Assembly: GCF_000472705.1 (NCBI RefSeq)
Contig: NZ_KI421455.1
Location: 362,045-426,044 of the forward strand
Source of the DNA: Mesorhizobium erdmanii USDA 3471
Lineage (GTDB): Bacteria; Pseudomonadota; Alphaproteobacteria; Rhizobiales; Rhizobiaceae
Length of the DNA stretch: 64,000 nucleotides
Direction: 5' to 3'
Part shown: positions 43,420-52,296 of the stretch, piece after piece
Numbering within the stretch: the first letter of the stretch is position 1
Layout: each line of letters begins with the position of its first letter
Notes under the pieces: generated by a model
Seen by the model: the letters and a program-made list of their open reading frames with translations, nothing else
What the model was told of the DNA's origin: nothing
Databases searched by the model: none
Position numbers and translations under genes: made by a program

Positions 43420-43977
43420 ATGGCTGGAAGCGAGCGCTCGAAAATGGCGGCCGGGGAATGGTACTCTTGCCTCGATGACGAGCTGGAGGCGTTGCGTGTC
43501 ACGGCGCGCGACGCGGTGTTCGAGCACAACATGTTGCCGCCGCGCGAGCGCGGCAATCTCGGACCGGGCCTGAAGGCATTGCTCGGCGGCGTCGGCGAGG
43601 GCGCCCGCATCGAGGCGCCGTTCCACTGCGCCTACGGCTTCAACATCTTTGTTGGCGATGGCGTTTTCCTCAATGCTGGCTGCACCATCCTCGATACGGC
43701 AAGCGTGCGCATCGGCAAGGGAACGCTGCTTGGTCCCAATGTGCAGATCTATTGCGCAGAGCATCACAACGAGATGGCAGGCCGGCAGGCGGGACTGGAG
43801 ATCGCGAGACCCGTCGAGATCGGCGCCCATGCCTGGATCGGCGGCAGCGCGGTCATCCTTGGCGGCATCAGCATCGGCGATGGCGCCATCGTCGGCGCCG
43901 GCGCGGTGGTGACGCGAGACGTGGCCGCGAACACCACAGTGGTCGGCAATCCGGCGCGACCGGTCAAGCGGGACTGA
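43420..43977 (+). CDS. hexapeptide-repeat sugar O-acetyltransferase (NodL/Maa-like)
   Basis: The 185-aa protein has the N-terminal Mac domain (WYSCLDDELEALRVTARDAVFEHN) and a left-handed beta-helix of hexapeptides (IEAPFHCAYGFNIFVGDGVFLNAG, IGGSAVILGGISIGDGAIVGAGAVVTRDV). The catalytic His is His115 in AEHHNEM. Maltose/galactoside acetyltransferases and the nodulation enzyme NodL share this form, and with no nod genes near, a general sugar acetyltransferase is safer. ATG 43420 follows TTGGAGACC. Confidence 0.87.
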   Translation: MAGSERSKMAAGEWYSCLDDELEALRVTARDAVFEHNMLPPRERGNLGPGLKALLGGVGEGARIEAPFHCAYGFNIFVGDGVFLNAGCTILDTASVRIGKGTLLGPNVQIYCAEHHNEMAGRQAGLEIARPVEIGAHAWIGGSAVILGGISIGDGAIVGAGAVVTRDVAANTTVVGNPARPVKRD

Positions 43978-43994
43978 GTTTCCATTCCAAGCAA

Positions 43995-44981
43995 TCAGGT
44001 GTGCGCCACGCGCGTGTCCTGATCGGCCCGCCTGGAAAATTCGCGCCGGTACCGCGCCGGCGATGTCCGGAGCCGTGCGGCGAAATGCTGGCGCAGCGAG
44101 GTAGCGCTGCCGAAGCCGGCCTCGAAGGCCACGATGTCCATCGATTTCTCCGTCGCTTCCAGCAGGCGCTGTGCCAGTTCGATCCTCTGGTTGGTCAGCC
44201 AGTCGCCAAAACTGGTGCCGATCGATTTCTGGAAGCGGCGGGTAAAGGTGCGCCGGGTCAGGCCGGCGGCCTCGGCGACGCTGTCGAGGCTGTGCGTTTC
44301 GCCGAGCGCGGCGCGCACGGCGTCGAGCGCCTGGGTGAAACGGTCGGCGTCGGCGCTCTTTGCCACCGGGCGCTCGATGAACTGCGCCTGACCTCCCTGG
44401 CGGTGCGGCGAGAGCACGACGTGCCGGGCGAGCCGCAATGCCACTTCCGCGCCATAGCGGGTGCGCACGATATGCAGGCAGCAGTCCAGTCCGGCGGCGA
44501 CGCCGGCCGAGGTGACGATGTCGCCATTGTCGACATAGAGCACATCGGGATCGACCGAAATGTCGGGGTGCAGGGCCTGCAGCTGGTCCGTATAAGCCCA
44601 ATGCGTAGTCGCCTTGCGGCCCGAAAGCAGGCCTGCGGCGGCGATGGCAAAGGTGCCGAGGCAGAGCCCGACGACCAGCGCCCCGCGCCGGTGCGCGCGG
44701 CCGAGCGCTTCGTCGAGAGGCCTGGCTAGAGGGGCTTCGAGATCCCTCCAGCTCGGGATGATGACGATGTCGGCATCGTCGAGCGCGGATAGCCCGTGCG
44801 GGACAAGGATGCTCAGCCCGGCATCGGTCTGGATCATGCCTTGTTCGACCCCGCAGACACGGAAGTCGAAGCGCGGCAGGCCGAGCCTGGTGCGGTCGGC
44901 GCCGAAGACAAGGCAGGGCACGGAGAGGTGGAACGGGCTGATGCCGTCGAAGGCGAGGACGGCAATGATTGGAGCGGTCAT
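43995..44981 (-). CDS. GlxA/FtrA-type AraC-family regulator
   Basis: The 328-aa protein joins a DJ-1/PfpI-like N-terminal domain (about 1-190; LDDADIVIIPSW, LVVGLCLGTFAIAAAGLLSGRKATTHW) to two C-terminal AraC helix-turn-helices (LDSVAEAAGLTRRTFTRRFQKSIGTSFGDWL; MDIVAFEAGFGSATSLRQHFAARLRTSPARYRREF). It is divergent from the isochorismatase gene at 45111, so that hydrolase is the likely target. The Cys of the DJ-1 nucleophile site is present in GLCLG. Confidence 0.87.
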   Translation of the reverse strand: MTAPIIAVLAFDGISPFHLSVPCLVFGADRTRLGLPRFDFRVCGVEQGMIQTDAGLSILVPHGLSALDDADIVIIPSWRDLEAPLARPLDEALGRAHRRGALVVGLCLGTFAIAAAGLLSGRKATTHWAYTDQLQALHPDISVDPDVLYVDNGDIVTSAGVAAGLDCCLHIVRTRYGAEVALRLARHVVLSPHRQGGQAQFIERPVAKSADADRFTQALDAVRAALGETHSLDSVAEAAGLTRRTFTRRFQKSIGTSFGDWLTNQRIELAQRLLEATEKSMDIVAFEAGFGSATSLRQHFAARLRTSPARYRREFSRRADQDTRVAHT

Positions 44982-45110
44982 GGGCTGCTTCCCGTGGCGA
45001 GAAAACGAATTGTCCTAATTCTTTCGAACGATGTCAATCGGGCCACTTTTGATGGATCATCGACCGGTCTATCTTCGGCCCATTGCATTCTATCCGGAAA
45101 GGAAAACACC

Positions 45111-45755
45111 ATGTCTGACAGAGCCAACACCACGCCGCGCCGTGCGCTGATCGTGATCGATGTCCAGAACGACTATGATGGCGGCAACCTGGCCATCCAG
45201 CATCCGCCGTTCCGCGACAGCGTCGTCAATGTGGCGCGCGCCATGGATGCCGCGGCGGCCGCGGGCATCAAGGTCGTGGTCGTCAAGCAGATGGCGCCGG
45301 AGACGTCACCGATCTTCGCCAAGGGCAGCCATGGCGGAGAACTGCATCCGGAAATCGCCAAGCGTGGCCGTGACCATTATGTCGAGAAGATGCTGCCTTC
45401 CGCCTTTACCGGCACCAACCTTGAAGAATGGCTGCGCGCCAACGCCGTCGATACGCTCACGGTCGTCGGCTACATGACGCATAATTGCGACCTGTCGACG
45501 ATTATCCACGCCGTGCATATGGGCTTTGCCGTCGAGTTCCTGTCGGATGCGACCGGTTCTGTGCCCTACGCCAACAGCGCCGGCTATGCCTCAGCCGAGG
45601 AGATCCACCGCGTGGTGACCATTATCCTGCAGTCGCGCTTCGCCGCGGTGCTGAAGACCGCCGAATGGGTCGAGTGCCTGAAGACCGGCGCCTTGCCGGA
45701 GCGCGACACGATCCATGCATCCAACCAGCGGGCGCTGGCGCGCAACGCGGCGTAA
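45111..45755 (+). CDS. cysteine hydrolase, isochorismatase family
   Basis: The 214-aa protein has the nicotinamidase/isochorismatase triad: Asp in VIDVQNDYDGG (about 18), Lys in VEKMLPSAF and Cys in GYMTHNCDLSTI (about 126). The reaction is probably amide hydrolysis. CCGGAAAGGAAAAC precedes ATG 45111. The divergent GlxA-type regulator 129 bases away probably controls it. A terminator follows. Confidence 0.88.
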   Translation: MSDRANTTPRRALIVIDVQNDYDGGNLAIQHPPFRDSVVNVARAMDAAAAAGIKVVVVKQMAPETSPIFAKGSHGGELHPEIAKRGRDHYVEKMLPSAFTGTNLEEWLRANAVDTLTVVGYMTHNCDLSTIIHAVHMGFAVEFLSDATGSVPYANSAGYASAEEIHRVVTIILQSRFAAVLKTAEWVECLKTGALPERDTIHASNQRALARNAA

Positions 45756-45770
45756 AATCCCTGGAAACAG

Positions 45771-45800
45771 AAAGGGCGCCGCATCGTTGCGGCGCCCTTT
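45771..45800. terminator. bidirectional terminator
   Basis: AAAGGGCGCCGC, loop ATCGTT, GCGGCGCCCTTT: a 12-bp perfect stem between the convergent isochorismatase and fhs genes, with A- and T-rich flanks on both sides. Confidence 0.87.
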
Positions 45801-45824
45801 GGTATTTTTGGGAGTTAAAGGATT

Positions 45825-47504
45825 TTAGAACAGGCCTTCGATCTGGCCGGCCTCGTTGAGGAAGATCTTTTCCGAAGACGGCTTGCTCGGCAGGCCGGGC
45901 ATGGTCATGACCTCGCCGCAGATGATGACGACGAAGCCGGCACCCGCCGAAAGCCTGACCTCGCGCACCGGGACGGTATGGCCGGTCGGCGCGCCGCGCA
46001 GGTTCGGGTCGGTCGAGAAGGAGTACTGGGTCTTGGCCATGCAGACCGGCAGATTGCCGTAGCCGGCGTCTTCCCAGGCCTTGAGCTGGTCGCGCACCGA
46101 CTTGTCGGCGATCGCTTCCGAGCCGCGGTAGATGCGCTGGACGATGGTGTTGATCTTCTCGAACAGCGGCATTGCGTCGGGGTAGAGCGGCGCGAATTGC
46201 GAGGCGCCGGATTCGGCCAGCGCCACCACCTTGTTGGCGAGTTCCTCGATGCCGGCCGAGCCCTTGGCCCAATGCTTGCACAGAATCGCCTCTTCGCCCA
46301 TCGAGGCGACATAGTCCTTCATCGCCTGAATCTCGGCGTCGGTGTCGGAATAGAAGTGGTTGATGGCAACCACCGCCGGCACGCCGAACTGCCTGATGTT
46401 CTCGATGTGGCGGCCGAGATTGGCGCAGCCCTTCTTCACCGCCTCGACGTTTTCCTTGCCGAGATCTTCCTTCTTGACGCCGCCATTCATCTTCATGGCG
46501 CGCACGGTGGCGACGATGACGGTGGCCGCCGGCTTGAGGCCCGCCTTGCGGCACTTGATGTCGAAGAATTTCTCGGCACCGAGGTCGGCGCCGAAGCCAG
46601 CTTCGGTGACGACATAGTCCGCCAACTTCAGTGCCGTCGTGGTAGCGACGACCGAGTTGCAGCCATGCGCGATGTTGGCGAACGGGCCGCCATGGACGAA
46701 GGCCGGGTTGTTCTCCAGCGTCTGCACGAGGTTCGGCTGCATGGCGTCCTTCAACAGCACGGCCATGGCGCCGTCGGCCTTGAGGTCGCGGGCAAAGACC
46801 GGCGTCTTGTCGCGGCGATAGGCGACGATGATGTCGCCAAGGCGCTTTTCCAGGTCCTTCAGGTCGGTGGACAGGCACAGGATCGCCATCACTTCCGAGG
46901 CGACGGTGATGTCGAAGCCGGCTTCGCGCGGATAGCCGTTGGCGACGCCGCCGAGCGAGCAGATGATTTCGCGCAACGCCCGGTCGTTCATGTCCATGAC
47001 GCGGCGCCAGGCGACACGGCGGGTGTCGATGCCGAGTTCATTGCCCCAGTAGATGTGGTTGTCAATCAGCGCCGAAAGCAGATTGTGCGCGGTGGTGATG
47101 GCGTGGAAGTCGCCGGTGAAATGGAGGTTCATGTCCTCCATCGGCACCACCTGTGCATAGCCGCCGCCGGCGGCACCGCCCTTGACGCCGAAATTCGGGC
47201 CGAGCGAGGCTTCGCGGATGCAGACGATCGCCTTCTTGCCGATGCGGTTCAGGCCATCGCCGAGGCCGACGGTGGTGGTCGTCTTGCCTTCGCCGGCCGG
47301 TGTCGGGTTGATGGCGGTGACCAGGATCAGCTTGCCGTCCTTGTTGCCCTTCACCGACTTGATGAACTCGGCTGATACCTTCGCCTTGTCGTGGCCATAG
47401 GGCAGCAGATGCTCGGTCGGGATGCCGATCTTCTGGCCGATCTCCTGGATCTGCTTTTTCTTGGCGCCACGCGCGATCTCGATGTCGGACTTCACTTCGG
47501 CCAT
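45825..47504 (-). CDS. fhs: formate-tetrahydrofolate ligase
   Basis: The 559-aa enzyme makes 10-formyl-tetrahydrofolate from formate, ATP and tetrahydrofolate. The P-loop TPAGEGKTTTTVGL is near 67-80; GPNFGVKGGAAGGGYAQVVPMEDMNLH, HGGPFANIAHGCNSV and the ending SAGAGFVVIICGEVMTMPGLPSKPSSEKI are family blocks. ATG 47504 follows AGAGGAAAGCC. The 47505-47818 gap upstream (314 bases) holds a possible leader, but I see no riboswitch I can name. Confidence 0.95.
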   Translation of the reverse strand: MAEVKSDIEIARGAKKKQIQEIGQKIGIPTEHLLPYGHDKAKVSAEFIKSVKGNKDGKLILVTAINPTPAGEGKTTTTVGLGDGLNRIGKKAIVCIREASLGPNFGVKGGAAGGGYAQVVPMEDMNLHFTGDFHAITTAHNLLSALIDNHIYWGNELGIDTRRVAWRRVMDMNDRALREIICSLGGVANGYPREAGFDITVASEVMAILCLSTDLKDLEKRLGDIIVAYRRDKTPVFARDLKADGAMAVLLKDAMQPNLVQTLENNPAFVHGGPFANIAHGCNSVVATTTALKLADYVVTEAGFGADLGAEKFFDIKCRKAGLKPAATVIVATVRAMKMNGGVKKEDLGKENVEAVKKGCANLGRHIENIRQFGVPAVVAINHFYSDTDAEIQAMKDYVASMGEEAILCKHWAKGSAGIEELANKVVALAESGASQFAPLYPDAMPLFEKINTIVQRIYRGSEAIADKSVRDQLKAWEDAGYGNLPVCMAKTQYSFSTDPNLRGAPTGHTVPVREVRLSAGAGFVVIICGEVMTMPGLPSKPSSEKIFLNEAGQIEGLF

Positions 47505-47818
47505 GACGGCTTTCCTCTGGATTGGACGGTGGAGGGGACGATGGGGTTGATCTCTATCGCAAGCAGGTTGGAACCGGGAGCGCGGGCATCTAACCCTGTC
47601 GCTGCCGTGACGTCAACTTTCATGCAACTATGTTTCCTCTAGAGAAAATTCCTCTGCGGCCGGCCGACCTGTCCTCGGTTCTTGCTGGCTCCGCTTGCCG
47701 CGCCGTATAGAAGCCAGAGCGACGGGGTTTCCGCCGTCTCAAAACAGCCGCACAATGCACGGAATGCGACAGAGGCGACGGCGCAAATCCGCCATCGCCT
47801 GGGCCGAAGCTCAAAGTG

Positions 47819-48943
47819 TCACTGCGTCAGCACGTTGCTGATTTCGACCATGTTGGAGCGCACGCGCAAGATATAGAAGCCCATCGTCGTCAGGTGCGTC
47901 GGCAGCAGCCAGCCGTCCTCGCGGCCATTGGCGATGATGAAGGGCTGGATGCGCAGCGCCGAGACGAATTGCGCGTCCATCGTGTCCCACAGGCTCTGCA
48001 GGTGCTTTTCCTTGAGGACGTCCTCGAAGTCGGCCTGGGCGCCCTTCATCAGGCCGTAATAGGCATAGAGCTGGCCATAGGCGAACCAGTAGCGGTCGTC
48101 GGCGCGGGTGTCGAACCAGCCATTGTTATGGTTCTCGGCGCGCTCCTTGAGGATGGCCGAGGTCGAGCCGATATCCGATGCAATGCGATCGATATACTGC
48201 TTGAGGTTGTCGGCACGGGCATCGAACGTGGCTTGGCAAGTGGCGAGGCGGGCGTTGAACGAGCGCAGCTTGCGCACCGCATCACGATAATAGCTCGGCG
48301 TCGGCGTCTTTGGGCCAAACGGGCTGACGCCGAAGTACCAGGTGAATTCGTCGAACTGCAGATTTCCGCGCGCGTCCTGCAGGTCGGCATCGATCTGTGA
48401 GGTCGTGCGGACGCGGCCGAGATTATCGGCGAGTTCGGTCGCCGTGCGCCGCACCGCCTGGTTGATGCCGCGCTGGAACGACGCCTTGTTGTCCATCCAT
48501 GGTGTGTCGTCCCAGTTGATGCCGAACAGGCCAAGCTTGTAGAGGATCATCGACGAGATCCAGGCATTCTGATTGACATTGAAATCGGTCAGGTCGGCGG
48601 CCACCTGGGCAATGCCGGAGTTGCCGCAGGTCTTGGCCGTGTCGGTGCCGGTGCCGGCGGCGACCTGCTCACCGGCCGAAACATTGCGCTTCTCGAAGGT
48701 GTAGGTGTCCGGATAGTTCGGGTCGAATTTGTTCCACCATTGGGTGGCGTAGAAGAAGTTGGCGTAGAGGCCGATCAGCACCAGCAGGGCAAGGCCGACC
48801 ACGGCCTTGAGGATCCAGCCACGCTGCGCGTACCAGCGTCCGGCCCACAGGAACGGCCACACGATGACGCCGATCAGAAGACCGATGCCGCGGCCGATCC
48901 ATTGGAAAACCTTGACGAAGAAGTTCACGATCGGATCAAGCAT
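47819..48943 (-). CDS. DUF2333-family membrane-anchored protein (cluster gene 5)
   Basis: The 374-aa protein has an N-terminal hydrophobic region (GIGLLIGVIVWPFLWAG and ILKAVVGLALLVLIGLYANFFY, about 18-65) and a large helical domain outside (AWISSMILYKLGLFGINWDDTPWMDNKASFQRG, FDARADNLKQYIDRIASDIGS, GWLLPTHLTTMGFYILRVRSNMVEISN). I identify it as DUF2333 from memory. GTG 48955 would add four residues; ATG 48943 is favoured. It ends the five-gene run from 54571 and lies 104 bases after the DUF6638 gene. Function unknown. Confidence 0.8.
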   Translation of the reverse strand: MLDPIVNFFVKVFQWIGRGIGLLIGVIVWPFLWAGRWYAQRGWILKAVVGLALLVLIGLYANFFYATQWWNKFDPNYPDTYTFEKRNVSAGEQVAAGTGTDTAKTCGNSGIAQVAADLTDFNVNQNAWISSMILYKLGLFGINWDDTPWMDNKASFQRGINQAVRRTATELADNLGRVRTTSQIDADLQDARGNLQFDEFTWYFGVSPFGPKTPTPSYYRDAVRKLRSFNARLATCQATFDARADNLKQYIDRIASDIGSTSAILKERAENHNNGWFDTRADDRYWFAYGQLYAYYGLMKGAQADFEDVLKEKHLQSLWDTMDAQFVSALRIQPFIIANGREDGWLLPTHLTTMGFYILRVRSNMVEISNVLTQ

Positions 48944-49047
48944 GGCTATCGTCACCCCTCAAGCATGATGCCAAAAAGTTGCAGACTTTCTGGGCAACAC
49001 CATGCGTCAAAACAATAAATCAGAACGAAATCATGGTTCATTTCGGT

Positions 49048-50352
49048 CTAGTCAGTCAGGCCGTAGAGGCGTGTGCGAAACGCCACCTTGTCCTTCAAAT
49101 ATGTGGTTTTCAGAACGTCCACAACATGCGATCGCCAGGCGTCGCTGAAGCCGTCATAATCCTTGTAGAAGCCGTCCTTGTTGAAGATGTAGCGCGAGAC
49201 GAAGTCCGACGGCACGAAATCCGAGATCAGCCGATTGGTCAGCCAGGCGTCGGGATGGTCCGGCTTGGCGCGGATCACCAGGAAGCGCTGCTGGGGAAAC
49301 ACGTCCTCGATCTTGAGGTGGCCAAGCTGGGCGATCTCGCGCTTGGCGGCGTTGAGGAAGGGAAAATTGCCGTCCCTGGTGATCAGGTCGGCATGGCTCT
49401 GGATCCAGGTCTGCAGCCAGACCTTATCGACATCGGTCAGATTGCGGTCCGGCTCGGCGTCGCGGATCAGCGCGCGCACCACCATCTCGGCCCGGTGCTC
49501 GAGATAGCCTGATGCCTCGATCCAGGAGGCGCGCGGCAGCTCGATGCGGCCAGTCGAGGCCAGGAATTTGAACACCTTGTCGGCGTCCTTGATCGAGAGG
49601 TAGCTGACCTGCCACGGCCGCGAGCGGCGAAACCCGGGGGCGGCCGGATCGCTGATCACCGTCGTCATGTCGGGGTCGACGAACACGTAGAGACCGCCGA
49701 AATGGCTGGTCCAATAAGCATTGTGGCGGAAGATCACCTGGTCGGGCACCAGCGCGTTCTCTCTGATATCGCCACAGATCTTCGCCAACTCCACCATGCG
49801 GTTCAGCATGGTATCGTCGCGCCAGGCATCGGGCTCCTGCTTCAGCCGGTCGACGAGCTTGCCGAGTTCGGCGGCCTTGCCCAGCACATCCTCCGCCGAC
49901 AGCACCTTGAACTCGACCTGGTTGATCGACAAAAGGTCCTCGATGTCGTTGACCTTGGGAACGGAGTCCTCGATCTCGCCGTAGATGACGTCCTTGATGG
50001 TCAGCGCGTCGATGGCGCGCTGGTTCTTGGACATGAACTCGAACATCAGCAGCGAGGTATTGGAGAAGGCGGTGTGCACCACCGGCAGGTCGATCTGCGA
50101 CGGTGTCAGGATGATGAAGCGGCGATTGACCTCGTTGGGGTCGAGATAATCATAGTCGCCGCACTCCTCGGCCACTTCGGGCGAGAAGCCGGTGCGGTCG
50201 ATCTGGAAGCTCTTCAGCTTGGTGGGATTGAGGCCGAAGGCGGCAAGCGCCTTGTTGTAGCGATCGATCAGATGCGGCTCGTCGATGGTGAGCAAGCGGC
50301 CGTAGATCAGCTCGTTATCGCGCAGAAGGTCGGGTTTTTTGGCGGAGGTCAT
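49048..50352 (-). CDS. DUF6638-like protein (cluster gene 4)
   Basis: The 434-aa soluble protein has no signal or membrane helix. Distinct segments are LLRDNELIYGRLLTIDEPHLIDRYNKAL, RRFIILTPSQIDLPVVHTAFSNTSLLMFEFM, a charged middle, and FLVIRAKPDHPDAWLTNRLISDFVPSDFVSRYIFNKDGFY. I recall this as DUF6638, tentatively. The stop of the AAA+ gene is nine bases before its ATG, so the two proteins are probably partners made together. Function unknown. Confidence 0.78.
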   Translation of the reverse strand: MTSAKKPDLLRDNELIYGRLLTIDEPHLIDRYNKALAAFGLNPTKLKSFQIDRTGFSPEVAEECGDYDYLDPNEVNRRFIILTPSQIDLPVVHTAFSNTSLLMFEFMSKNQRAIDALTIKDVIYGEIEDSVPKVNDIEDLLSINQVEFKVLSAEDVLGKAAELGKLVDRLKQEPDAWRDDTMLNRMVELAKICGDIRENALVPDQVIFRHNAYWTSHFGGLYVFVDPDMTTVISDPAAPGFRRSRPWQVSYLSIKDADKVFKFLASTGRIELPRASWIEASGYLEHRAEMVVRALIRDAEPDRNLTDVDKVWLQTWIQSHADLITRDGNFPFLNAAKREIAQLGHLKIEDVFPQQRFLVIRAKPDHPDAWLTNRLISDFVPSDFVSRYIFNKDGFYKDYDGFSDAWRSHVVDVLKTTYLKDKVAFRTRLYGLTD

Positions 50353-50361
50353 TGCGCACCT

Positions 50362-52272
50362 TTAGGCATTCCAACTGCCCTTCTTCTTCATCGCCTCCAT
50401 CTCGCGCGCTGCCCTTTCGCGCAGCCTTGCGTCGCGCAGGAGTTTTTCCACCGCGGCGTCGTCGGACTTGTCGGAATAGCGGAACTCGGAATCGGCGTAG
50501 CGGTTGATCTCCTGCATGACCATGTCAAGCGAGAACGGCCCGCGCAGATCCTCGATCATGGCTTTCTTCTCGTCATACCCCTTGTGCATGAAGGCTTCCG
50601 GCTGTTCGAACCAGTCGTCGGGAAGTTCGATGTCCATGGCGCGCATCTTGATGGCGTCGGTGACGTTCTTGATGGCGCGGCCGGTGAAGCGGGGCTCGGC
50701 ATCCTTGATCAGGTGGAGGTAGGTGCCGATATCGGCCATGGTCTTGGGCGCGCCGTTCTCCTTCATGTAGCGCTCGTAGACTTTCATCAGGCCGTCCTCT
50801 TGCGGCTTTTCGTGCTCCTCATAGGCTTCGGTCACGGCGCGCTGGATTTCCTGCGCCGCATAGAGCTCGTGCTTGCCCAGGGGGATCTCGTGGTTCTTGC
50901 CGGCGAGCAGCACGAAGATGTCGATATAGTCGTCGCGGGTCTGCGGTCCGTCGACCAGCCAACGGGCGCCGGCGCGCTGGCGCAGCGCGTCGTCGACATT
51001 CTCGGGATAGTTGGAAAACATGCCGAACGAGCAGTTGCCGCGCACCACGGTGGCGGCGCCGGCGAAGGCATCCATCAAAACGCCGGTGATCTCCTGCTGG
51101 CCAGCCGAGGCGCGGTCGTCGGAGCGGCGCGCCGCCACCTGGTCGATGTCGTCGATAGTGCCGAAGCCGATGATGCGCGGGTTCAGGACATTGTTGATGA
51201 ACTGGCGGCAGTTCTGGCCGGATTTGCCCTGATAGGACGAGATCTGGTCGACGCCGAAATTCTCGTAGGCGAAGGGGTAGCCGGCGACCTGGCAGTAATC
51301 GTTGACGAGGCCGGCGATCATCTGGATCAACGTCGTCTTGCCGGTGCCGGGCGCGCCGTCGCCGATGAAGGTGAACAGGAAGCCGCCGAGCTCGACGAAC
51401 GGGTTCAGCTCGCGTTCGAAATCATAGGCCATCAGCATCTTGGCGAGCTTGACCGACTGGTATTTGGCGATGTGGTTGCCGACGACCTCTTCGGGCTTCT
51501 TGAAGGTCATCACCAGCGGCTTAGAGCGCTTGCCGGGCGCGACGTCGAAGCCATCGAGGGTGAAATCGTCGGCTTCGATGCGGATATGGGCGTTCTCGAA
51601 CGGGCCGATGCCGTCGAAGCGGCCTTTTCTGGCCAACAGTCCGTCGATGGAGACGCGGGCGAAAGCGCGTGCCCTGGTCGCCAGGTCGGCATCGTCCTTC
51701 GAGCCGGCAATCGCCTTGTCGAGGCCGGCGAGGATCGACTTCACCGCGTCCTGCGGCGTGTCGAACAGGAAATCCGGCTCGGGAATATCGTTGGGCGCCT
51801 CGCCGTCGCTGTCGATCAGCTGGAACAGATAGGACGCAAGGCTGAAAGCCGAGATGTAGGCCGAGGCAGAGAGAAGCTTCTTGAAGGCTGAAGCTTCGTC
51901 GCCCTCGAGCGGCGCACGGGTGTTTTTCGCCTGCAGGCTTTCGAGGTCGGAGCCTTCGGCGAAGACATCCGACACGGCGAGCGCAATCGCCGTGCCGCGC
52001 CGGGCCCGAAACAGAAGCGTGTGCTGTGTAATGGTCAGCAACTGATCGTCGGGATGGACGGCGCCGACGGTCTTCGTGAGTTCGACCTCGCGCGTGCGGC
52101 GCACCGAGCCGACCGAAACGGTGGAGACGAAACGGCGGTTGGTGCCGGCCAGTGCCGTGCCGGATTCGCGCGACGGATCCTCCAGCACGACGATGCGGGT
52201 GATGAAGCTCTGCGCGGTGGCGCGGTGCTTTTCGATCGCCGCTTCCGCAATGGTGGTCAGGCCGGTGTCCAT
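50362..52272 (-). CDS. divergent AAA+ ATPase (cluster gene 3)
   Basis: The 636-aa ATPase has an N-terminal domain of about 280 residues without a known match and then an AAA+ core: Walker A GAPGTGKT (306-313), a Walker B-like stretch IIGFGTIDDID (367-377) with DD where DE is usual, sensor-1 region FGMFSNYPENVDDAL (N421), and arginines R431/R433 in RQRAGAR that could be fingers. A helical tail ends in KKKGSWNA. It is not MoxR-, Clp- or FtsH-like in any motif I can see. GGAG precedes ATG 52272. It is the presumed motor of the cluster. Confidence 0.85.
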   Translation of the reverse strand: MDTGLTTIAEAAIEKHRATAQSFITRIVVLEDPSRESGTALAGTNRRFVSTVSVGSVRRTREVELTKTVGAVHPDDQLLTITQHTLLFRARRGTAIALAVSDVFAEGSDLESLQAKNTRAPLEGDEASAFKKLLSASAYISAFSLASYLFQLIDSDGEAPNDIPEPDFLFDTPQDAVKSILAGLDKAIAGSKDDADLATRARAFARVSIDGLLARKGRFDGIGPFENAHIRIEADDFTLDGFDVAPGKRSKPLVMTFKKPEEVVGNHIAKYQSVKLAKMLMAYDFERELNPFVELGGFLFTFIGDGAPGTGKTTLIQMIAGLVNDYCQVAGYPFAYENFGVDQISSYQGKSGQNCRQFINNVLNPRIIGFGTIDDIDQVAARRSDDRASAGQQEITGVLMDAFAGAATVVRGNCSFGMFSNYPENVDDALRQRAGARWLVDGPQTRDDYIDIFVLLAGKNHEIPLGKHELYAAQEIQRAVTEAYEEHEKPQEDGLMKVYERYMKENGAPKTMADIGTYLHLIKDAEPRFTGRAIKNVTDAIKMRAMDIELPDDWFEQPEAFMHKGYDEKKAMIEDLRGPFSLDMVMQEINRYADSEFRYSDKSDDAAVEKLLRDARLRERAAREMEAMKKKGSWNA

Positions 52273-52296
52273 GAAGGATGCTCCGTGGTGTGACGG

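Noticed and set aside
47505..47818. Possible riboswitch upstream of fhs
   Set aside because: The gap is long enough, but I could not match it to any riboswitch core I know.
49702..51891. A 729-codon open frame on the plus strand
   Set aside because: It is wholly antisense to the AAA+ and DUF6638 genes, with residue composition (V, D, R, G, L runs) typical of the complement of GC-rich genes and no domain or ribosome site.
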